Below, one piece after another: positions 44,621-56,244 of a DNA stretch of 64,000 bases. Every line of letters starts with the position of its first letter. The first letter of the stretch is position 1. The DNA is taken from assembly GCA_002205965.3 (NCBI GenBank), contig NADL03000222.1, positions 17,279 to 81,278 of the forward strand. Reading direction: 5' to 3'. The DNA is from Kappaphycus alvarezii (Eukaryota; Rhodophyta; Florideophyceae; Gigartinales; Solieriaceae). Made by a program: the position numbers and the translations under genes. The notes under the pieces are model-generated. The model worked only from the letters and a program-made list of their open reading frames with translations, made no database searches and was not told the DNA's origin.

Positions 44621-44944
44621 TTGAATGTTTCATTACTCTCACATGTGCAGAATCAAAACTTTCCGTCCTTCGGCTGCCCATTACATTTTTATTTGAATTA
44701 TCTTCTGTCATTTGAGTATTTGGATATCTCTTTTACCCCATATCATACCTCAAATCGTGAAAATTGTACTTCGCCTCTTTACTCCTTTCTGTTTTCAAGT
44801 TCACTTGCAGGAGCATCGCTTTTGCAACACGTCAACTCTACGAGGGTAAGATTTCGCACGAAAGAGGCCTTTTATGAGGATGGTAAGTTAGTAGTCAACA
44901 AAGTTCTCAGTCTTCGAACGAAATTCTCCAAGAGAAATATTTAG

Positions 44945-46448
44945 CGTGAACTTCATGTTACAGGTACGTGCCGAATGGCTCGCCACAGATGGAGTCCCCT
45001 AAGCACCTTCACATCCAAATCCACCCTATGTGAGAAAGACGGACACTTCAAAACAACTTTTACATGTCATGAAGATATGGATTGACGGTACCTCAATTTT
45101 CATGTGATATCGGATGAGACGCTAGTACCGTAACCATCTCATTTAAGTCGTCTATTTATAATTTTAGCTCACATAACCCTCTTATCCTCACCATGTCAGT
45201 CGAAGAGGCTACTAACCACGTATTCGAATGATAAGAATGATAACGTGGGCATGTTTTATGTCCTGAATTAGATGTTTTACCTTCAGTTAGTATATTAATT
45301 TTGTTTGTGTTTTTCTATGCTTAAATCGGCTCTAAAAACGGCCAAGCCCCATTGAATATTCCCAATTGGCCACATTTCTGCATGAAGTGATCTTTGTACA
45401 GTCCTTTTCATTGAATATTCCCAATTGACCTCGCAAAAACAACGGTACGATGATATTGTGGCTATCTCTCACTGTGCTCCGTGTAGTCGCTCTCCTTACT
45501 TCGATCCTTCGATCATCCTCACCTGAGCCCAACAATTTTTCAGACTACTCAAATACACTCACGAAACTTCAACTCTAGGAATTGTCTACGTGTCTTCAGG
45601 GCAATCTTTATGTAGAATCTAGTCTATTTTGAGTACCTATTGATTTATAAGGAATATTCTGTATTGGCTCATACTCAATCATTTAGAGTCTCTTTTTTGT
45701 GCCAATGTTTGACCACTACCGCCCGATCTGATGTTTTCATCATGACTTACCCACTTTATCAAAAAGTTGCAGCCACTAGCCCGCAAACCGCTATGTTTTA
45801 TTCCATGATTAATAAAATTATTGGGGTAAACTGACAGAATACCGGGTCCAGAGGAATTAATACTATAGAAAAGCACCAACACTAAATACAAATCATCTCA
45901 CTAGCAACTTATCGAGATCCAACCGTAGAGCCAAGCAGTGCGAGGTTCGGCCACTTCACGTACAAGCGCCGAGGGTAGGGTCACACTAGTCATTTTTCGC
46001 CCTGACGGCGCTACAGGTCATAAGTCCCTAACGTGAGTGACCTAGAAAACATAACGGAAGATCCTATCGACGCCAACCAAGGCCTTAGTTTGAAATCTTC
46101 CATCGATGAAGAGAAAAATCTCGCATCGCTTTTTCTCAACGTTTATCTTTACAAGGACCAGAACGGGGCATCTCTTTCAAATTTTTCGCTGTAGACTTTT
46201 GTCATTATATATCAAATTTATCCTCTCCTGAACTCTACCCTACGTCGTGACCTCCGAGATCACCTTCTTTCTCTCGGTTTCTACGTTCCGATAAGTCGCA
46301 ATAATCAGATATAAGATGCCTTTTACAAATTGTGCGGGAAAAATCCCATGGATCTCGACTAATGCCGACCGTCAAGAGTCATGGAAAAGGTCATTCAGGC
46401 TTCTGCTACCATCTACGCCCGTTTTGTTACTTGAGGAGCTGATACTTG
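44945..46448. other. No recognised gene
   Basis: Mixed composition. A 22-bp direct repeat CATTGAATATTCCCAATTG(G/A)CC occurs near 45350-45371 and 45410-45431. A low-complexity-free stretch at 46320-46450 is open on the plus strand but unidentified. Confidence 0.4.
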
Positions 46449-46492
46449 ATCTTCATAACACAGAAGATCAATCTTCATAACACAGAAGATCA
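46449..46492. repeat. 22-bp tandem duplication containing a palindrome
   Basis: ATCTTCATAACACAGAAGAT plus CA, twice in tandem. GATCTTC and GAAGATC are perfect inverted arms around ATAACACA. Confidence 0.85.
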
Positions 46493-46825
46493 ATGTAATG
46501 CTAGATTTCATCCTGATGTTGATGTAAAAAGGCAACAAAATAAACATTGTACCCTCAGAAACTTCCTGAAAGGGTACTTGAGTAGTTAAGAGCGCTATGG
46601 TGGCTCAATTTTTGGATGTGTTTGACCAGAAATTTTCTATAACTTTTAAAATTGCGTCCAATCATATATTTGTTTTGAAGAGCGAAAGAAGTCAATCTCG
46701 ATCATGTTGTGTGACTCTACGAGTCAGTACTACTGCAAAAGTTGCAAAAAAACATTTACAGCTCAGATGACCTTACGAAGTATTTGCATAGTAAATGTCA
46801 AACAGAGAAGCGTAAAAGAGCAGTT

Positions 46826-48318
46826 TGCTGCTACAAAAATGGTGCTGTCTACGCGATAGCGCTCCTATCCTCTCCTTCCCCCTGAGTTTTTCAAAAACAC
46901 TCTTCCCGTCAATTTATTTTTACGAATCAAATCATGTAAAGAACTTCTCCCATAAATCCAAATTCACTGTGCAACTCCATTTCTATTTTGTCTTTGAGCA
47001 TTTGATCTTCCTTTTTCAAAAACGAAAACGTTCGACTCATTATCCGCTTCGTCCTCCAAATTAAGTTCCAATATTTTATCAAGCAGGGTTTCAGTTGTTG
47101 CCTTATGCATGCAAATTCAGAGCCGCGAATTGCCTCAGATATTTTTATTTCGTCAAATGCCGTGAAACTTTTCGAATAGATCGCCCTATTTAAAGTTCAA
47201 AATCTAAGTCGCTAAGAAAACACTTCGCCATCAACTCGCTAGGCTAACCACCATTTTTCTCAACATGACCAACATCCGCCATCCTTACCATCGCCGAGTC
47301 ATCGAGGCCGCTGGCACCTCAACGATCTGGTTCTGATGGCCAATGTACTAACTAATTATGAGGGTTACTGTAAGAGAATGGACCGGAACTCGTTCGGGAG
47401 TGGGTTCATCGTCATTGCTTCGAGGAGTCGGAACAGGCAGAGGAAGATGTAGAGGAAGAGGAGGTAGAATTTAAGGAGGTAGGGGAGGAGGAGATGAAGG
47501 AAGAGAAGGCGGAAGAGAAGGGTAAAGAGAAGGACTGGATGTAACCGTTCCAGCCACTAGGGTACAACGATGGGCAGACTGAGGCATTAATCTTTATCTC
47601 TGACTCTTCTCACGAGAATGAAGAGGAGTACGAAGAGAATGACGACGAGAATGAGGGGAAGGGAGACATAGAATTTGCTGAAATGGTGGGGAGGGGGCTG
47701 GACAGTATGTACCTGGTGGTCCCCACGATGGCGCCGTATGGCGTAACCTTTAGTGATTTAGATATTTCGCAGAAGGAAATAAATAATTGTAAGCCGCTTG
47801 CGGATATTTGTGGGGACTGCTTGGGTAGAATTGAAAACTTGGGGGGATGGGTTGGCTCTGATCTAGATGACTAAGATATGGAGGAAGGAATATAGAAATT
47901 TATCCTGATGGTATCTGTTGTTACTATTTCTCGTTCACACGATTCCATTTGATTCATTTAACGGTTCTTGGATGTTTGTTTGAGAATTTAAGGTTAAAAA
48001 AAAATCCATATATAAGCTGATTAAAATGCTTCCTTTTGTGGAGGTCAAGCAAGTTGGCAGACAACTTCAAGTCAAGTCCCGAGTAATAGGAAGTTAAATT
48101 CAACTTGAGATCTTAGAAGCATTTTTCTTTCGCTGGTCACAGAGCAACAGTGTAGACCCTGCTTCTTCTTACTTGCTTTAAGCACTGTCATCTGTCTTTC
48201 TTACCAAGCCTTTTTGTTCGTACAAAAATACCTCGGTAGAACTTTTGTCGCTTGCAACACCTCCTTTTTGGGTTAGTTGGTTCTGAATATATCTTCTCCC
48301 GAAGATTTACCTCTATCA
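46826..48318 (+). mobile_element. Element D 5' LTR
   Basis: Starts TGCTGCTACAAAAATGG (compare TGTTGCTAGAAAACCGG at 51076) and ends CCTCTATCA. TATA1 is TATTTAAA at 47187-47194; a CCATATATAAGCTG TATA2 equivalent lies near 48010. Contains an LTR ORF. Confidence 0.75.
47265..47874 (+). pseudogene. LTR-internal acidic ORF, D-type variant
   Basis: ATG opens MTNIRHPYHRRVIEAAGTST, then a stop. A shifted frame reads ELVREWVHRHCFEESEQAEE, then an acidic Glu/Lys stretch to a TAA near 47544, and the final frame (47683-47874) reads MVGRGLDSMYLVVPTMAPYG, VTFSDLDISQKEINNCKPLA, DICGDCLGRIENL before TAA. Architecture equals the copy at 20197 though the DNA is far diverged, which suggests selection on protein in the past. 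Confidence 0.55.
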
Positions 48319-48336
48319 TCTGGTACTCTTGTGGAG
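48319..48336 (+). other. Primer-binding-site candidate of element D
   Basis: TCTGGTACTCTTGTGGAG immediately after the LTR end; matches the sites of elements A and C. Confidence 0.5.
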
Positions 48337-48405
48337 AGTATTGCACCCGAGGTATTGGAGTCGTAAAGTATTGGGGAACACTTAAATGTTATTTTTTCTG
48401 TATCC

Positions 48406-48742
48406 ATAGATCTCAACGCTTCTCGTATAATGTTCACAGGGGGCAAGAGTGAAGACGTTGGGGAGTTTCTCTATGTATATAAAAATATGTGAGGCATGAG
48501 AAGAGCGATGAAGAGAAGGTTGCAAGTAAATTCGCCTATCTTTTGGTTACTCAAAGCACAAATATGTAAGCCAATTTTCGCGGCGGATGGCCCCTTGAAG
48601 GGAATGGGATTAATTTCGGTGAGGTACGTGAGAGGCTTGTGAAAGAATATGCTAAGGAGTTAGAAACATATGAGGTGAGTCGTACCCGTAGAGGCCCAGC
48701 TAACTTCGAGGATTTTTTAAGCTCATTGGTACACTTATGTGA
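48406..48742 (+). pseudogene. gag N-terminal remnant of element D
   Basis: The start codon is mutated (ATAGATCTC instead of ATGGATCTC). Readable DLNASRIMFTGGKSEDVGEF, then stops and frame changes; RGPANFEDFLSSLVHLCD ends near 48742, after which integrase sequence begins. The zinc knuckles are deleted. Confidence 0.75.
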
Positions 48743-48794
48743 CTAGTGAAGAGACTTAGTGAGCCCGAAATAAGTAAACCTTATCTTAGCCTCA

Positions 48795-49720
48795 GAAATT
48801 GGGTACCTGGAAACTAAAAGGCTTTTACATTGTAGCTTAATAAACCTTTCCGGCATACTGAAGCCTTTCGGCGACTTTATCCCATTTGAACAGTAAATGA
48901 ATACCTTGCGGTAACCCTATAATACATTAGGATATTGATATCTCAAAACAACCACTAAATTGATTAACGAGGGCTCTTGGCTGCCCAGAATTCATAACGA
49001 CCTCTAACTTTGTGAAAATTCGTGAAATCCGTAAAACGTTCACTCTAATCAGAAAAAATAAAGCTTTTTCAAAGTTTTCCAGTTTTTGTCTTTTTGACAC
49101 CTTCGGATCGAATTCCAAGGCCATTCAACAAAATATCTTCGAGAAACATATTTCTCTTAAAAGGTGAGAATATTAGTGTCTGGCCACTATCAGCTGCAGT
49201 TGATAAGGAAAATGCTGAGGTGGTCCTGAAATCCATCACAAAATAAATAAGAGAACTGCTTGTCTTCTGATAAAATCATCTCGGGTAACGATCTTCGTCT
49301 CACTGCAACGTCACTTTCCCGTTTTTATGAGAAAAAGGTACTCAATAAAAAACATATGTCGCTTGCCCTCCGATGGCAACTGAGGAAGGAAAAGGAGAGG
49401 TCATAACCACGAACGACTCATATCGAAAACTTTGACCGAGACTGAAAGCGAATAGGAAAGTACTCAATCTAAGGGGTTATATGGTTGTCGCCGACAGATG
49501 AGAGTAAGTAGACGCTCACTCTCGGAGCTAATCTATGAAAAGGATCCAAGAATTCTAAAAAGGGACGATTTAACCAAAATTTTCGATGAGACGAGTAGAA
49601 AAGTCGCACTGCCTGTCAAAATGGTTGGATATCACGCCGCATGCTAACCCAAACAAGAAAGAAGGGTTTAGATCATCGGCTCAAAACATTTTCAGTCGGC
49701 TCTAGAGTATTTTTTTACAT
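48795..49720 (+). pseudogene. Integrase of element D, heavily decayed
   Basis: Starts in the pre-integrase linker (EIGYLETKRLLHC-type codons near 48797), continues with FHDELGHWDLETTK-equivalent sequence near 48910-48960, FELMYGR-equivalent sequence near 49515-49545 and the C-terminal FSVGSRVFFYMLNPCSR-like codons near 49695-49730. No frame stays open. Confidence 0.65.
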
Positions 49721-49929
49721 GTTAAATCCATGCAGCAGGATTGGAAACAGCTAACATTTCAAGCTAAATACTCGAAACCTTGCATCGGCATGGAAGAAAC
49801 GCACCCATATTAAAAGCTCTGTTCAAACTCAGGGTAAGTACGAAGCGAGGCCATACATGAACGTATTTTCATCTCATACCACCAAAGGCCCGAAGTATTT
49901 CCTCTAACACAGAACTACTTACAACCAAA

Positions 49930-50880
49930 AAAAAGTAATTTAAAATACAGGGTGATTCCTATTGGAAGAAAAGGAGCTCGGGAATATGTATGAGCTCCCC
50001 TACACGGGGCTGATGTGAGCTCCACTTAGTGATCAATTTCTATACTCATATCATCCTTCGCTTCTGCAAATTGAACGGCCCATTCAGTCCCGAACAAGAT
50101 TAGCAGCTATTACTAAGAGGTCTGTATCGTTCCAAACCTGTACGGTCATGGAAACAGTTCCAAATGTTATGGAAGCAATAGACTATCAGTATGTTGGAAG
50201 TTACGAAAAAGTAGCCAACAAGGGTCTAGCGCAAACATATTTGAATATTATCCACCCGGTTTTCATATTTCTGAAGAACAACCGGGATGTGCACCTTTCA
50301 GGTTTCATTTTACAACCCTATATGAAATGACGATACGAAATGTCGACTAGTACTTTGTCCTAAGCCTAAAAATAACGGAACTCCTAATAGGGAAAATGAT
50401 TCTCCTGAGGCATTTATGAAAACCTGGAGAGCACATTAAGGAGGGCGTATCTCATCAAAAAAGAGGCTCTAGTCGTTCTTCGATAGGAACCACTGCCTGC
50501 CTCAACACACAAAAAAATTAGAATGAAAGTTCAGCGAGAAATTACACCGCTTCTTCATCCATACATTTCCTTCATAATAATGCAAAGGATACGGCTTGCT
50601 AGGGGGAGGATAATATTTTGGCTCTGAAATATTATTTCCGAGGACGCAAATGGTTCACAAGTTATTATGTACTCAATGAAAGCATATTTTAATGTTTCAG
50701 GCTTTAAATGGACCACATTAGCCATAAGAAGACTCATTTTTGTTATTTTGTGTGTTTTTTCTTATAGACATCTAATTTGCCGGCATCTCCCAGGCGAGTT
50801 CACATGTTTTGTATACTTCTTCACTCTTGAGAGACTCGGAAAGGTTACGAAAGAAAGTGCATTTAACCTTACTTTCTGAT
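49930..50880 (+). pseudogene. ORF-X remnant of element D
   Basis: The frame at 50148-50330 reads METVPNVMEAIDYQYVGSY, then LAQTYLNIIHPVFIFLKNNR, clearly the ORF-X motif of elements A and B. The hydrophobic FVILCVFSYRHLICRHL and FTLERLGKVTKES parts follow at 50730-50870. Confidence 0.5.
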
Positions 50881-51075
50881 CTTATCAGATCTACGCAGAA
50901 AGCCGCGGTACGAATTCAAATAACAGTAATGCGAACTTACTTTTGGAAACATGTTGGTAATAAGAAAAATAATTATCCATTTGAAAGGGCTTCTATTGTA
51001 TCAATAAGGAAAACACTATTGAAAACAGAAGAAGACCAGTAACAAGCCGACAAGTTTCTATTGAGCGGGAGGGCG

Positions 51076-52557
51076 TGTTGCTAGAAAACCGGTTCTATCC
51101 GAGAAATACTGCCTTCTGCATCCAAATTTTTTCATAACAAAATCCACGCATCTTTTTTCTTCCAGAGACAAATCCTAAAACATAATTCCCCTAAGAATCC
51201 AAATTTATAGTACAACTTCACTTTCCATTTTTATATGAGGATTTTGATCCTCCTTTTTCAGAAAAGAAATATTCTCACTCGCGATCCCCTTTGCCGTTCA
51301 AATCAAGTTCCAATATTCTTCAAATTAAATTTATTTATTGCTGCCCTGGTCTTTTGTAGATTAAAATATGCGACACTGCTTCCCATTTTTTACTTTGTCG
51401 AAGCCCGTAACAGTTTTCGAATACATCGGCATATTCAAAGTTTGACATCACCATCATTGAAGCAACAACCAACTATCAACTACTCTGCCAATTTCTTGAT
51501 AAATTTAATAGTACTGATGAACTATAAAAATTAACAAAGTACATGATCTTGATAAACTCAATGTAATAGAAAGCTCAACCACTTTTTTCTCAAGATATCT
51601 AGTCTTCTCCCGTCCCTCATCATTTCTAAGGCACTCAGAGTTCGCCAAACCCCAACTCCATGGACGTGATGGATACTGGGCCAAGAGACTATGAAAAAAA
51701 CCAAAGAAGAAAGAAACGCTAACTTCTTTCGGGGGTGGGTCCACCGTCACTGATTCCGGGAGACAGATAACGCAGAGTAAGAGGTATGGAGCAGAAGTCA
51801 AGGGAAGAAGTAGAACAGGAAGAGGCTGAGGCAGGTGTAGAGGGATAGGAGCGTGAAATCCCATGGGAGCCACTGGTGTACAACGATGGCGGACCAACTG
51901 TAAAGGGCGAAGGAGAGAGTAAGGAAACATTCGTTATTTCTACAAACTCCAATATGTACGAGGCGGAGGTTCAAGATCGAAAGAAGGGCTTGGAGGAGCT
52001 GGATATGTCCCAGTAGGCAATTTATCATGCTGGGAATTTAGAAGGAATTTGTAGAGACTGCATTGGAGTGCGGATTTTTTGGAGGAATTGTTTAGCCCTG
52101 ATATCGAGAAATACGATTGTAGGGATTAAATCTATATATTTGTCTTCATGGTATCTTCTGTTAGTCTTTATCGTTCACAAGGGTCCCTTTATTGTATTTA
52201 AGGGAATTTACTATGGTTTCTCAGACTTTTGGTAAGCATAAAAGTCTACAAAAGCTATTTAATCTGCTCCCTCTTGGAGATTTCGAACAAGCTAGGAAAC
52301 AACTTCAATTGCAGGCCAAGGTAGTCCAGAAGTTGGAAGTTAACTTATTGTCTAGGAAACATTTCTTAAACAATCGCTCCAGATCATAAATTGTAGAGCC
52401 CGCCCCTTTTATATTACCTTGTAGCCTCTCAGTCCTTTCGGGCTAGGCTCATCTCATTCCCAAACCCATACTCTGGTAGCACTCTTGTCGCTTGCCACTC
52501 CTCCGTCTTGGGAAAACTGGCTCTGAAAATGTAATCCCGACAGATTTATATCTATCA
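51076..52557 (+). mobile_element. Element D 3' LTR
   Basis: Follows GAGCGGGAGGGCG; begins TGTTGCTAGAAAACCGG, ends ATATCTATCA. LTR ORF remnant RNANFFRGWVHRH near 51730-51770, then a purine-rich acidic tract; TATA2 is degraded near 52245. Confidence 0.7.
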
Positions 52558-53452
52558 GAGAAGTAAGCCATCTGATTAGGTTATCAGTTCTTTACATATG
52601 CAGTTTTGGGACCTGTTTCCACACTGCTGATCCCTCAACTTGCTTGAATGAAATTTTATACGTCCTGCAACCGTGTAATCTCATAATGACCCACCAGATG
52701 AGTTACTTCTAGCGAATCGAGGGAGTGGTGGGTAGCTTACCTCTCCTTCTAATACTTCTGCCGGGAGACTAATGTAGTTTGAGAAAGGAAGGAGAAAACA
52801 GAAACAGGTCTGTGCCTTCGGAAATCGGATATATCTTCCAAGAATAAAACAACCAAACCTTTCCCCTTGGGAAACTCCCCATTTACCCCTTCTCGCCATA
52901 TACCGACTAGTGACTGATTCATACTATGTTTCATTCGTATTAAATAACCCAAACGTTCCCCTGTCGATTTATTCACGTTTAATATATCCGATCCAATCTT
53001 GTAGATATTGTAATTCCCAAATATTTTTGTAATTGGGGGTATATTGGGCTGAGTTGCTTCGGGTAGTGCAAAGATTTTGAGACCAATGAACTTGAAGCCA
53101 AGCCATCTTTCATGATTATTACCCTTTTCCTTACTTTTACCTGGATCAATGCGAAAAAAATTTTGGATACAAATGTTGTATCTGTCTCTCCACGTTTTTA
53201 CCCTCGATTTTGCGCAGACATGGACCGAATCTTCATTCTGGCACTCCTATTTACCTGGAGATACCGAGGGAAAGGTTTGGGTGTTTCACTCTAAAGAAAC
53301 TTTAGTGTAGTTAGACTATATATTCAAAGAAAATATACCCAAACCTTTGGCCTCACTGAAATATATTCAACTCTATCCGAGCGTACTCCGCGTGGACGGG
53401 ACAAAAGATGGAAAATCATTACGAGTTCTAAGGCATGAAATTGTGTGGATAG
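52558..53452. other. Spacer with MITE-like fragments
   Basis: No gene seen. Minus-orientation MITE-like termini lie at about 52813-52862 and 52946-52967, and an inverted pair at 53266-53355. Confidence 0.45.
53266..53355. repeat. Short inverted-repeat (MITE-like) element
   Basis: GGGAAAGGTTTGGGTGTTTC at the left and ATACCCAAACCTTTGG at the right are inverted copies about 70 bases apart, showing that this sequence is a terminal inverted repeat. No clear target duplication. Confidence 0.5.
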
Positions 53453-54957
53453 TGTTAGGCGCGTGCTGATAGGAACGGATTTTTTGTCGCCGTCATCTAC
53501 AGACCTTTAGTTTACTGTACTACTCTCCTTTTCCAAATTTGCTTATAGTTCCGGTCCTTCCTCGTTCTCCCTGAATTTCGCTTATCATTACCGCGGTCAT
53601 CTATACATTTACTCTCATTTTATCTAGATATTTTTATACTGTATCTACCCCTCTGAATGGATCCCGAATCAAGTTATATTTCCCTTTTTGCTACTTCCTC
53701 CTCCAAATTCGCCTTTTTTAGGAAAAGGGCGCAAATGTACTAATACAAAATCCATTACAGATTTTTTTACCTATTCCTAATCTATAGAACCTGCCCCGGA
53801 AGCATATTTAAACCCCTTTATTCCAAGTTTTAAACATTCTTGATCATTTTGCTCATCATTTCTCTCCCCTACACACCCAAAACACCCTCCATTGCCTCCC
53901 ATTCCCCAAAGCCTACCAAAATGACCAATCTACGCCCCTCGAAAGTCATTTCCAAAAATCGCCATCCCCGCCCCCTAAACTCTATCCCCCTATTCCTTTC
54001 GGACCTTTTGACCGCGAGGACTACCTGCGCCGGCAAACTAAGGAAGAGATCATCGCATTAGAGCTTCGCCTTTTTATTGACGATGAGGCGGAGGAGGTTG
54101 GTTAGGGGCTGGGGTGGGACATCAAGGAGGAAGCTGTGGAGACCTTCGAGGAATGAGTAGCCCCTGGATTGGTTTACGAGGTTAATAACGAGGAGAATGA
54201 GGACTAAGAGTAGGAAGAGGAAGAAGAGGAGTGGGAAGAGGAGGATGACGAGGATGACGACGACGACGACGACGAGACGAGTTGGATGAGGGAACAGGGG
54301 GCCTGGAAAGTGTTGGATTGGCAGGGCCTGGAATAAAAAGTATCGATCAAGTTGTGCCGACGATGGAACCAGTTGGAGATATGTTTTGTAGTCTAGATAT
54401 CTCCCAGGAGGGAATTGAGAGCTGTGAGCCGTTCGCAGATATTTGTGGGGACTTTTTGAACAGCATGGATGTTTTAGAGGATTTTCTTGGATCTGATTTA
54501 GAGAATGGTAAATAAGAGGACCTCATTGATTGTTAGTTTCTGAAGTATCTTTTGTTTAGAGTATATCATCCACACAAATTGGTTCGATGCATTTCCTGGT
54601 TCCTTCTGTAGTTTTGTTCGGACTTTAGGGGTAGCCAAAAGTCTATATAAGCTGAGTAAACTGCTTCCTCATGGAGAGGACAAGCAAGTTGACAGACAAA
54701 TTCAAGTCAAGTCCCGAGTAGTAGTACGTTGAGAGTCAACTTCAGAAACAAGAATCATTTATTTTACGCTAGTCACTGGGCATCAGTGGTAGACCATACC
54801 CCTTCCATACTTTCTTGTAGCCCTCTCAAACCTCTTCAATATACACTCCTTTTTATTCGTTCAACTATACCAAGGTAGCACTTTTGTCGCTTGAAACACC
54901 TCCTTCTTATGGTAATTGGTTCTGAGTATCTCTTCTCCCGACGATCTACCCCTATCA
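53453..54957 (+). mobile_element. Solo LTR with perfect 5-bp duplication
   Basis: 1505 bp, TGTTAGGCGCGTGC to CCCCTATCA, flanked by GATAG at 53448-53452 and 54958-54962. TATA1 at 53805-53812, TATA2 at 54644-54651. Best evidence for true LTR boundaries and for the 5-bp duplication of this family. Confidence 0.93.
53921..54515 (+). pseudogene. LTR-internal acidic ORF, frameshifted copy
   Basis: MTNLRPSKVISKNRHPRPLN from the ATG, a frame change to REDYLRRQTKEEI-like codons, an acidic GAG/GAC tract (about 54180-54290), then a clean C-terminal frame at 54282-54515 reading ESVGLAGPGIKSIDQVVPTM, EPVGDMFCSLDISQEGIES, CEPFADICGDFLNSMDVLED, FLGSDLENGK. The C-terminal 77 codons are uninterrupted. Confidence 0.6.
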
Positions 54958-54976
54958 GATAGCTTTCATGGATTAG

Positions 54977-55508
54977 TTAAGAAGGCAGGCAGCGGGTGCC
55001 AGCCCGTCTCACCTGTGTAACTTGGAGGCTTAACGTAAAACAAGTAACGAAGTCGCAAAGTTCTTTCTGGGCAGAAGAACCACTACGGGAAGCAGCGAAG
55101 AAAGCGAGGCGTCGGGGAAAACTCTGGCACTCATCACTCAAGGTGTCACAGGTATCAACTCCTATAGGGGAAAGGAGAATATCGGATTGGTGGCATAAAT
55201 CACCATAATATCTATGTTTCTCGCGCTCCGCTAGTGCCGCGGCAGCGCCTGCAATAACTGTACTCGACGAGATTTGACGGCGAGCAGAAGGATAGACAAT
55301 AGTAATATCGACGACAATATCACTTGTATGTAGATAATTGGCACCCGGATTGTAGATGTCCAATCGTAATGGACGGGACTCCCAATGAATAGAAGAATTG
55401 GGATCTTGGATGGGAAGGGTATGTTCGACGAGTGCTGCGACGCCAAATTCCTTTCAGAGGGGTCGAGAACGTTGCGAAGGAGGTGATGGCGGCGATGCAA
55501 GCACACAA
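54977..55508 (-). pseudogene. Nuclease-like C-terminal region of RT-type polyprotein, relic
   Basis: Minus strand. Starts with HRRHHLLRNVLDPSE (H-x-LRNVL motif), shifts to LDIYNPGANYLHTSDIVVDI, TIVYPSARRQISSSTVIAGA, AALAEREKHRYYGDLCHQSD, ILLSPIGVDTCD and FPRRLAFFAASRSGSSAQ, and stops at 54977. 128 codons are continuous. Same family as bases 1-466 (DITIVYPSARR against DVTVAHPSARR). The solo LTR at 53453-54957 inserted just past its 3' end. Confidence 0.5.
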
Positions 55509-55510
55509 AA

Positions 55511-55794
55511 CTAAGAGCGACTCAAAAGGGCATAACGAAAAAGCAATGGAGGGATTGTATGCTCTATAAGAGGCTACTTAAGGCCAGCAGTCGAGCAGGA
55601 CTCATTGGATGTTAGAGGAGTGACATCTATGCCTGCCGCTATATCTCGTGTACGTGCCCAGTACTATTACCGTTGACTGGGTTCAGCCAGCGTATCTGTA
55701 AAAGTAAATGAACCGGAAGTGTTACGCCCCTGTATTCATTTCTCAAGTTAAAGGCAACTTTGAGTGGCAACGTTTATACATGAGAACAATCCGG
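55511..55794. other. No feature seen
   Basis: Nothing recognised. Confidence 0.5.
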
Positions 55795-55915
55795 ATAGAG
55801 GGGGAACGTTTGGGTGTTTTACTCTTGGAAGATATATCCGATCTATCCCATGGTTTTCCAGACAACCACAATCGACTCAAAAAGGGTATACCGACACAGT
55901 TAAAATGGGGAGGGA
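55795..55915 (+). repeat. MITE-like interspersed repeat, uninterrupted copy
   Basis: GAGGGGGAACGTTTGGGTG, GGAAGATATATCCGATCTAT, CCATGGTTTTCCAGACAACC, ATCGACTCAAAAAGGGTATA, CCGACACAG, TTAAAATGGGGAGGGAACC. This is the empty-site reference for the LTR insertion at 2561-4083. Confidence 0.65.
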
Positions 55916-56244
55916 ACCGGATAGATGACAGGCCGTAGTTTGACAAAGGGATGGGAAGTTGCACAGCGGCTTTGTGAGTAGTCTGTGGTGCTTTCTAACC
56001 AGCCGAACAGATAAATCTGAGTATAATCTTGTGCAAATAGAATATCTACGGAACAAAATAGCAGCGAATCCGAGCTTACGTATTTGAAAATAGCCCTAAC
56101 ATATCCAAGCGATTGGCAAAGCTCAGAAATCGGAAACAATACGATATATGTTGACAGGTAGACCAATGCGGAGACACATTTGCCATGGAGGGACCATGGG
56201 GAACGGTTACACCAAAAAGATCACGTTTTACTCGTGCGTGATTT

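Larger units (their letters stand above)
46826..52557 (+). mobile_element. Ty3/gypsy element D (two LTRs, internally deleted, old)
   Basis: Two direct LTRs (46826-48318 and 51076-52557, 1.49 and 1.48 kb) flank 2.76 kb. Inside: PBS-like sequence, gag start, a jump from gag to integrase near 48740-48795, integrase, ORF-X, the purine-rich GAGCGGGAGGGCG and the 3' LTR. The LTRs have diverged strongly from each other, so this is the oldest complete insertion here. Flanks CAGTT and GAGAA do not match, so no target duplication is visible. Confidence 0.8.

Noticed and set aside
44621-44944. 107-codon ORF downstream of a TATA box as a gene
   Set aside because: No recognisable domain; the upstream block looks like a repeat rather than a gene promoter. 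Mentioned only in the repeat entry.
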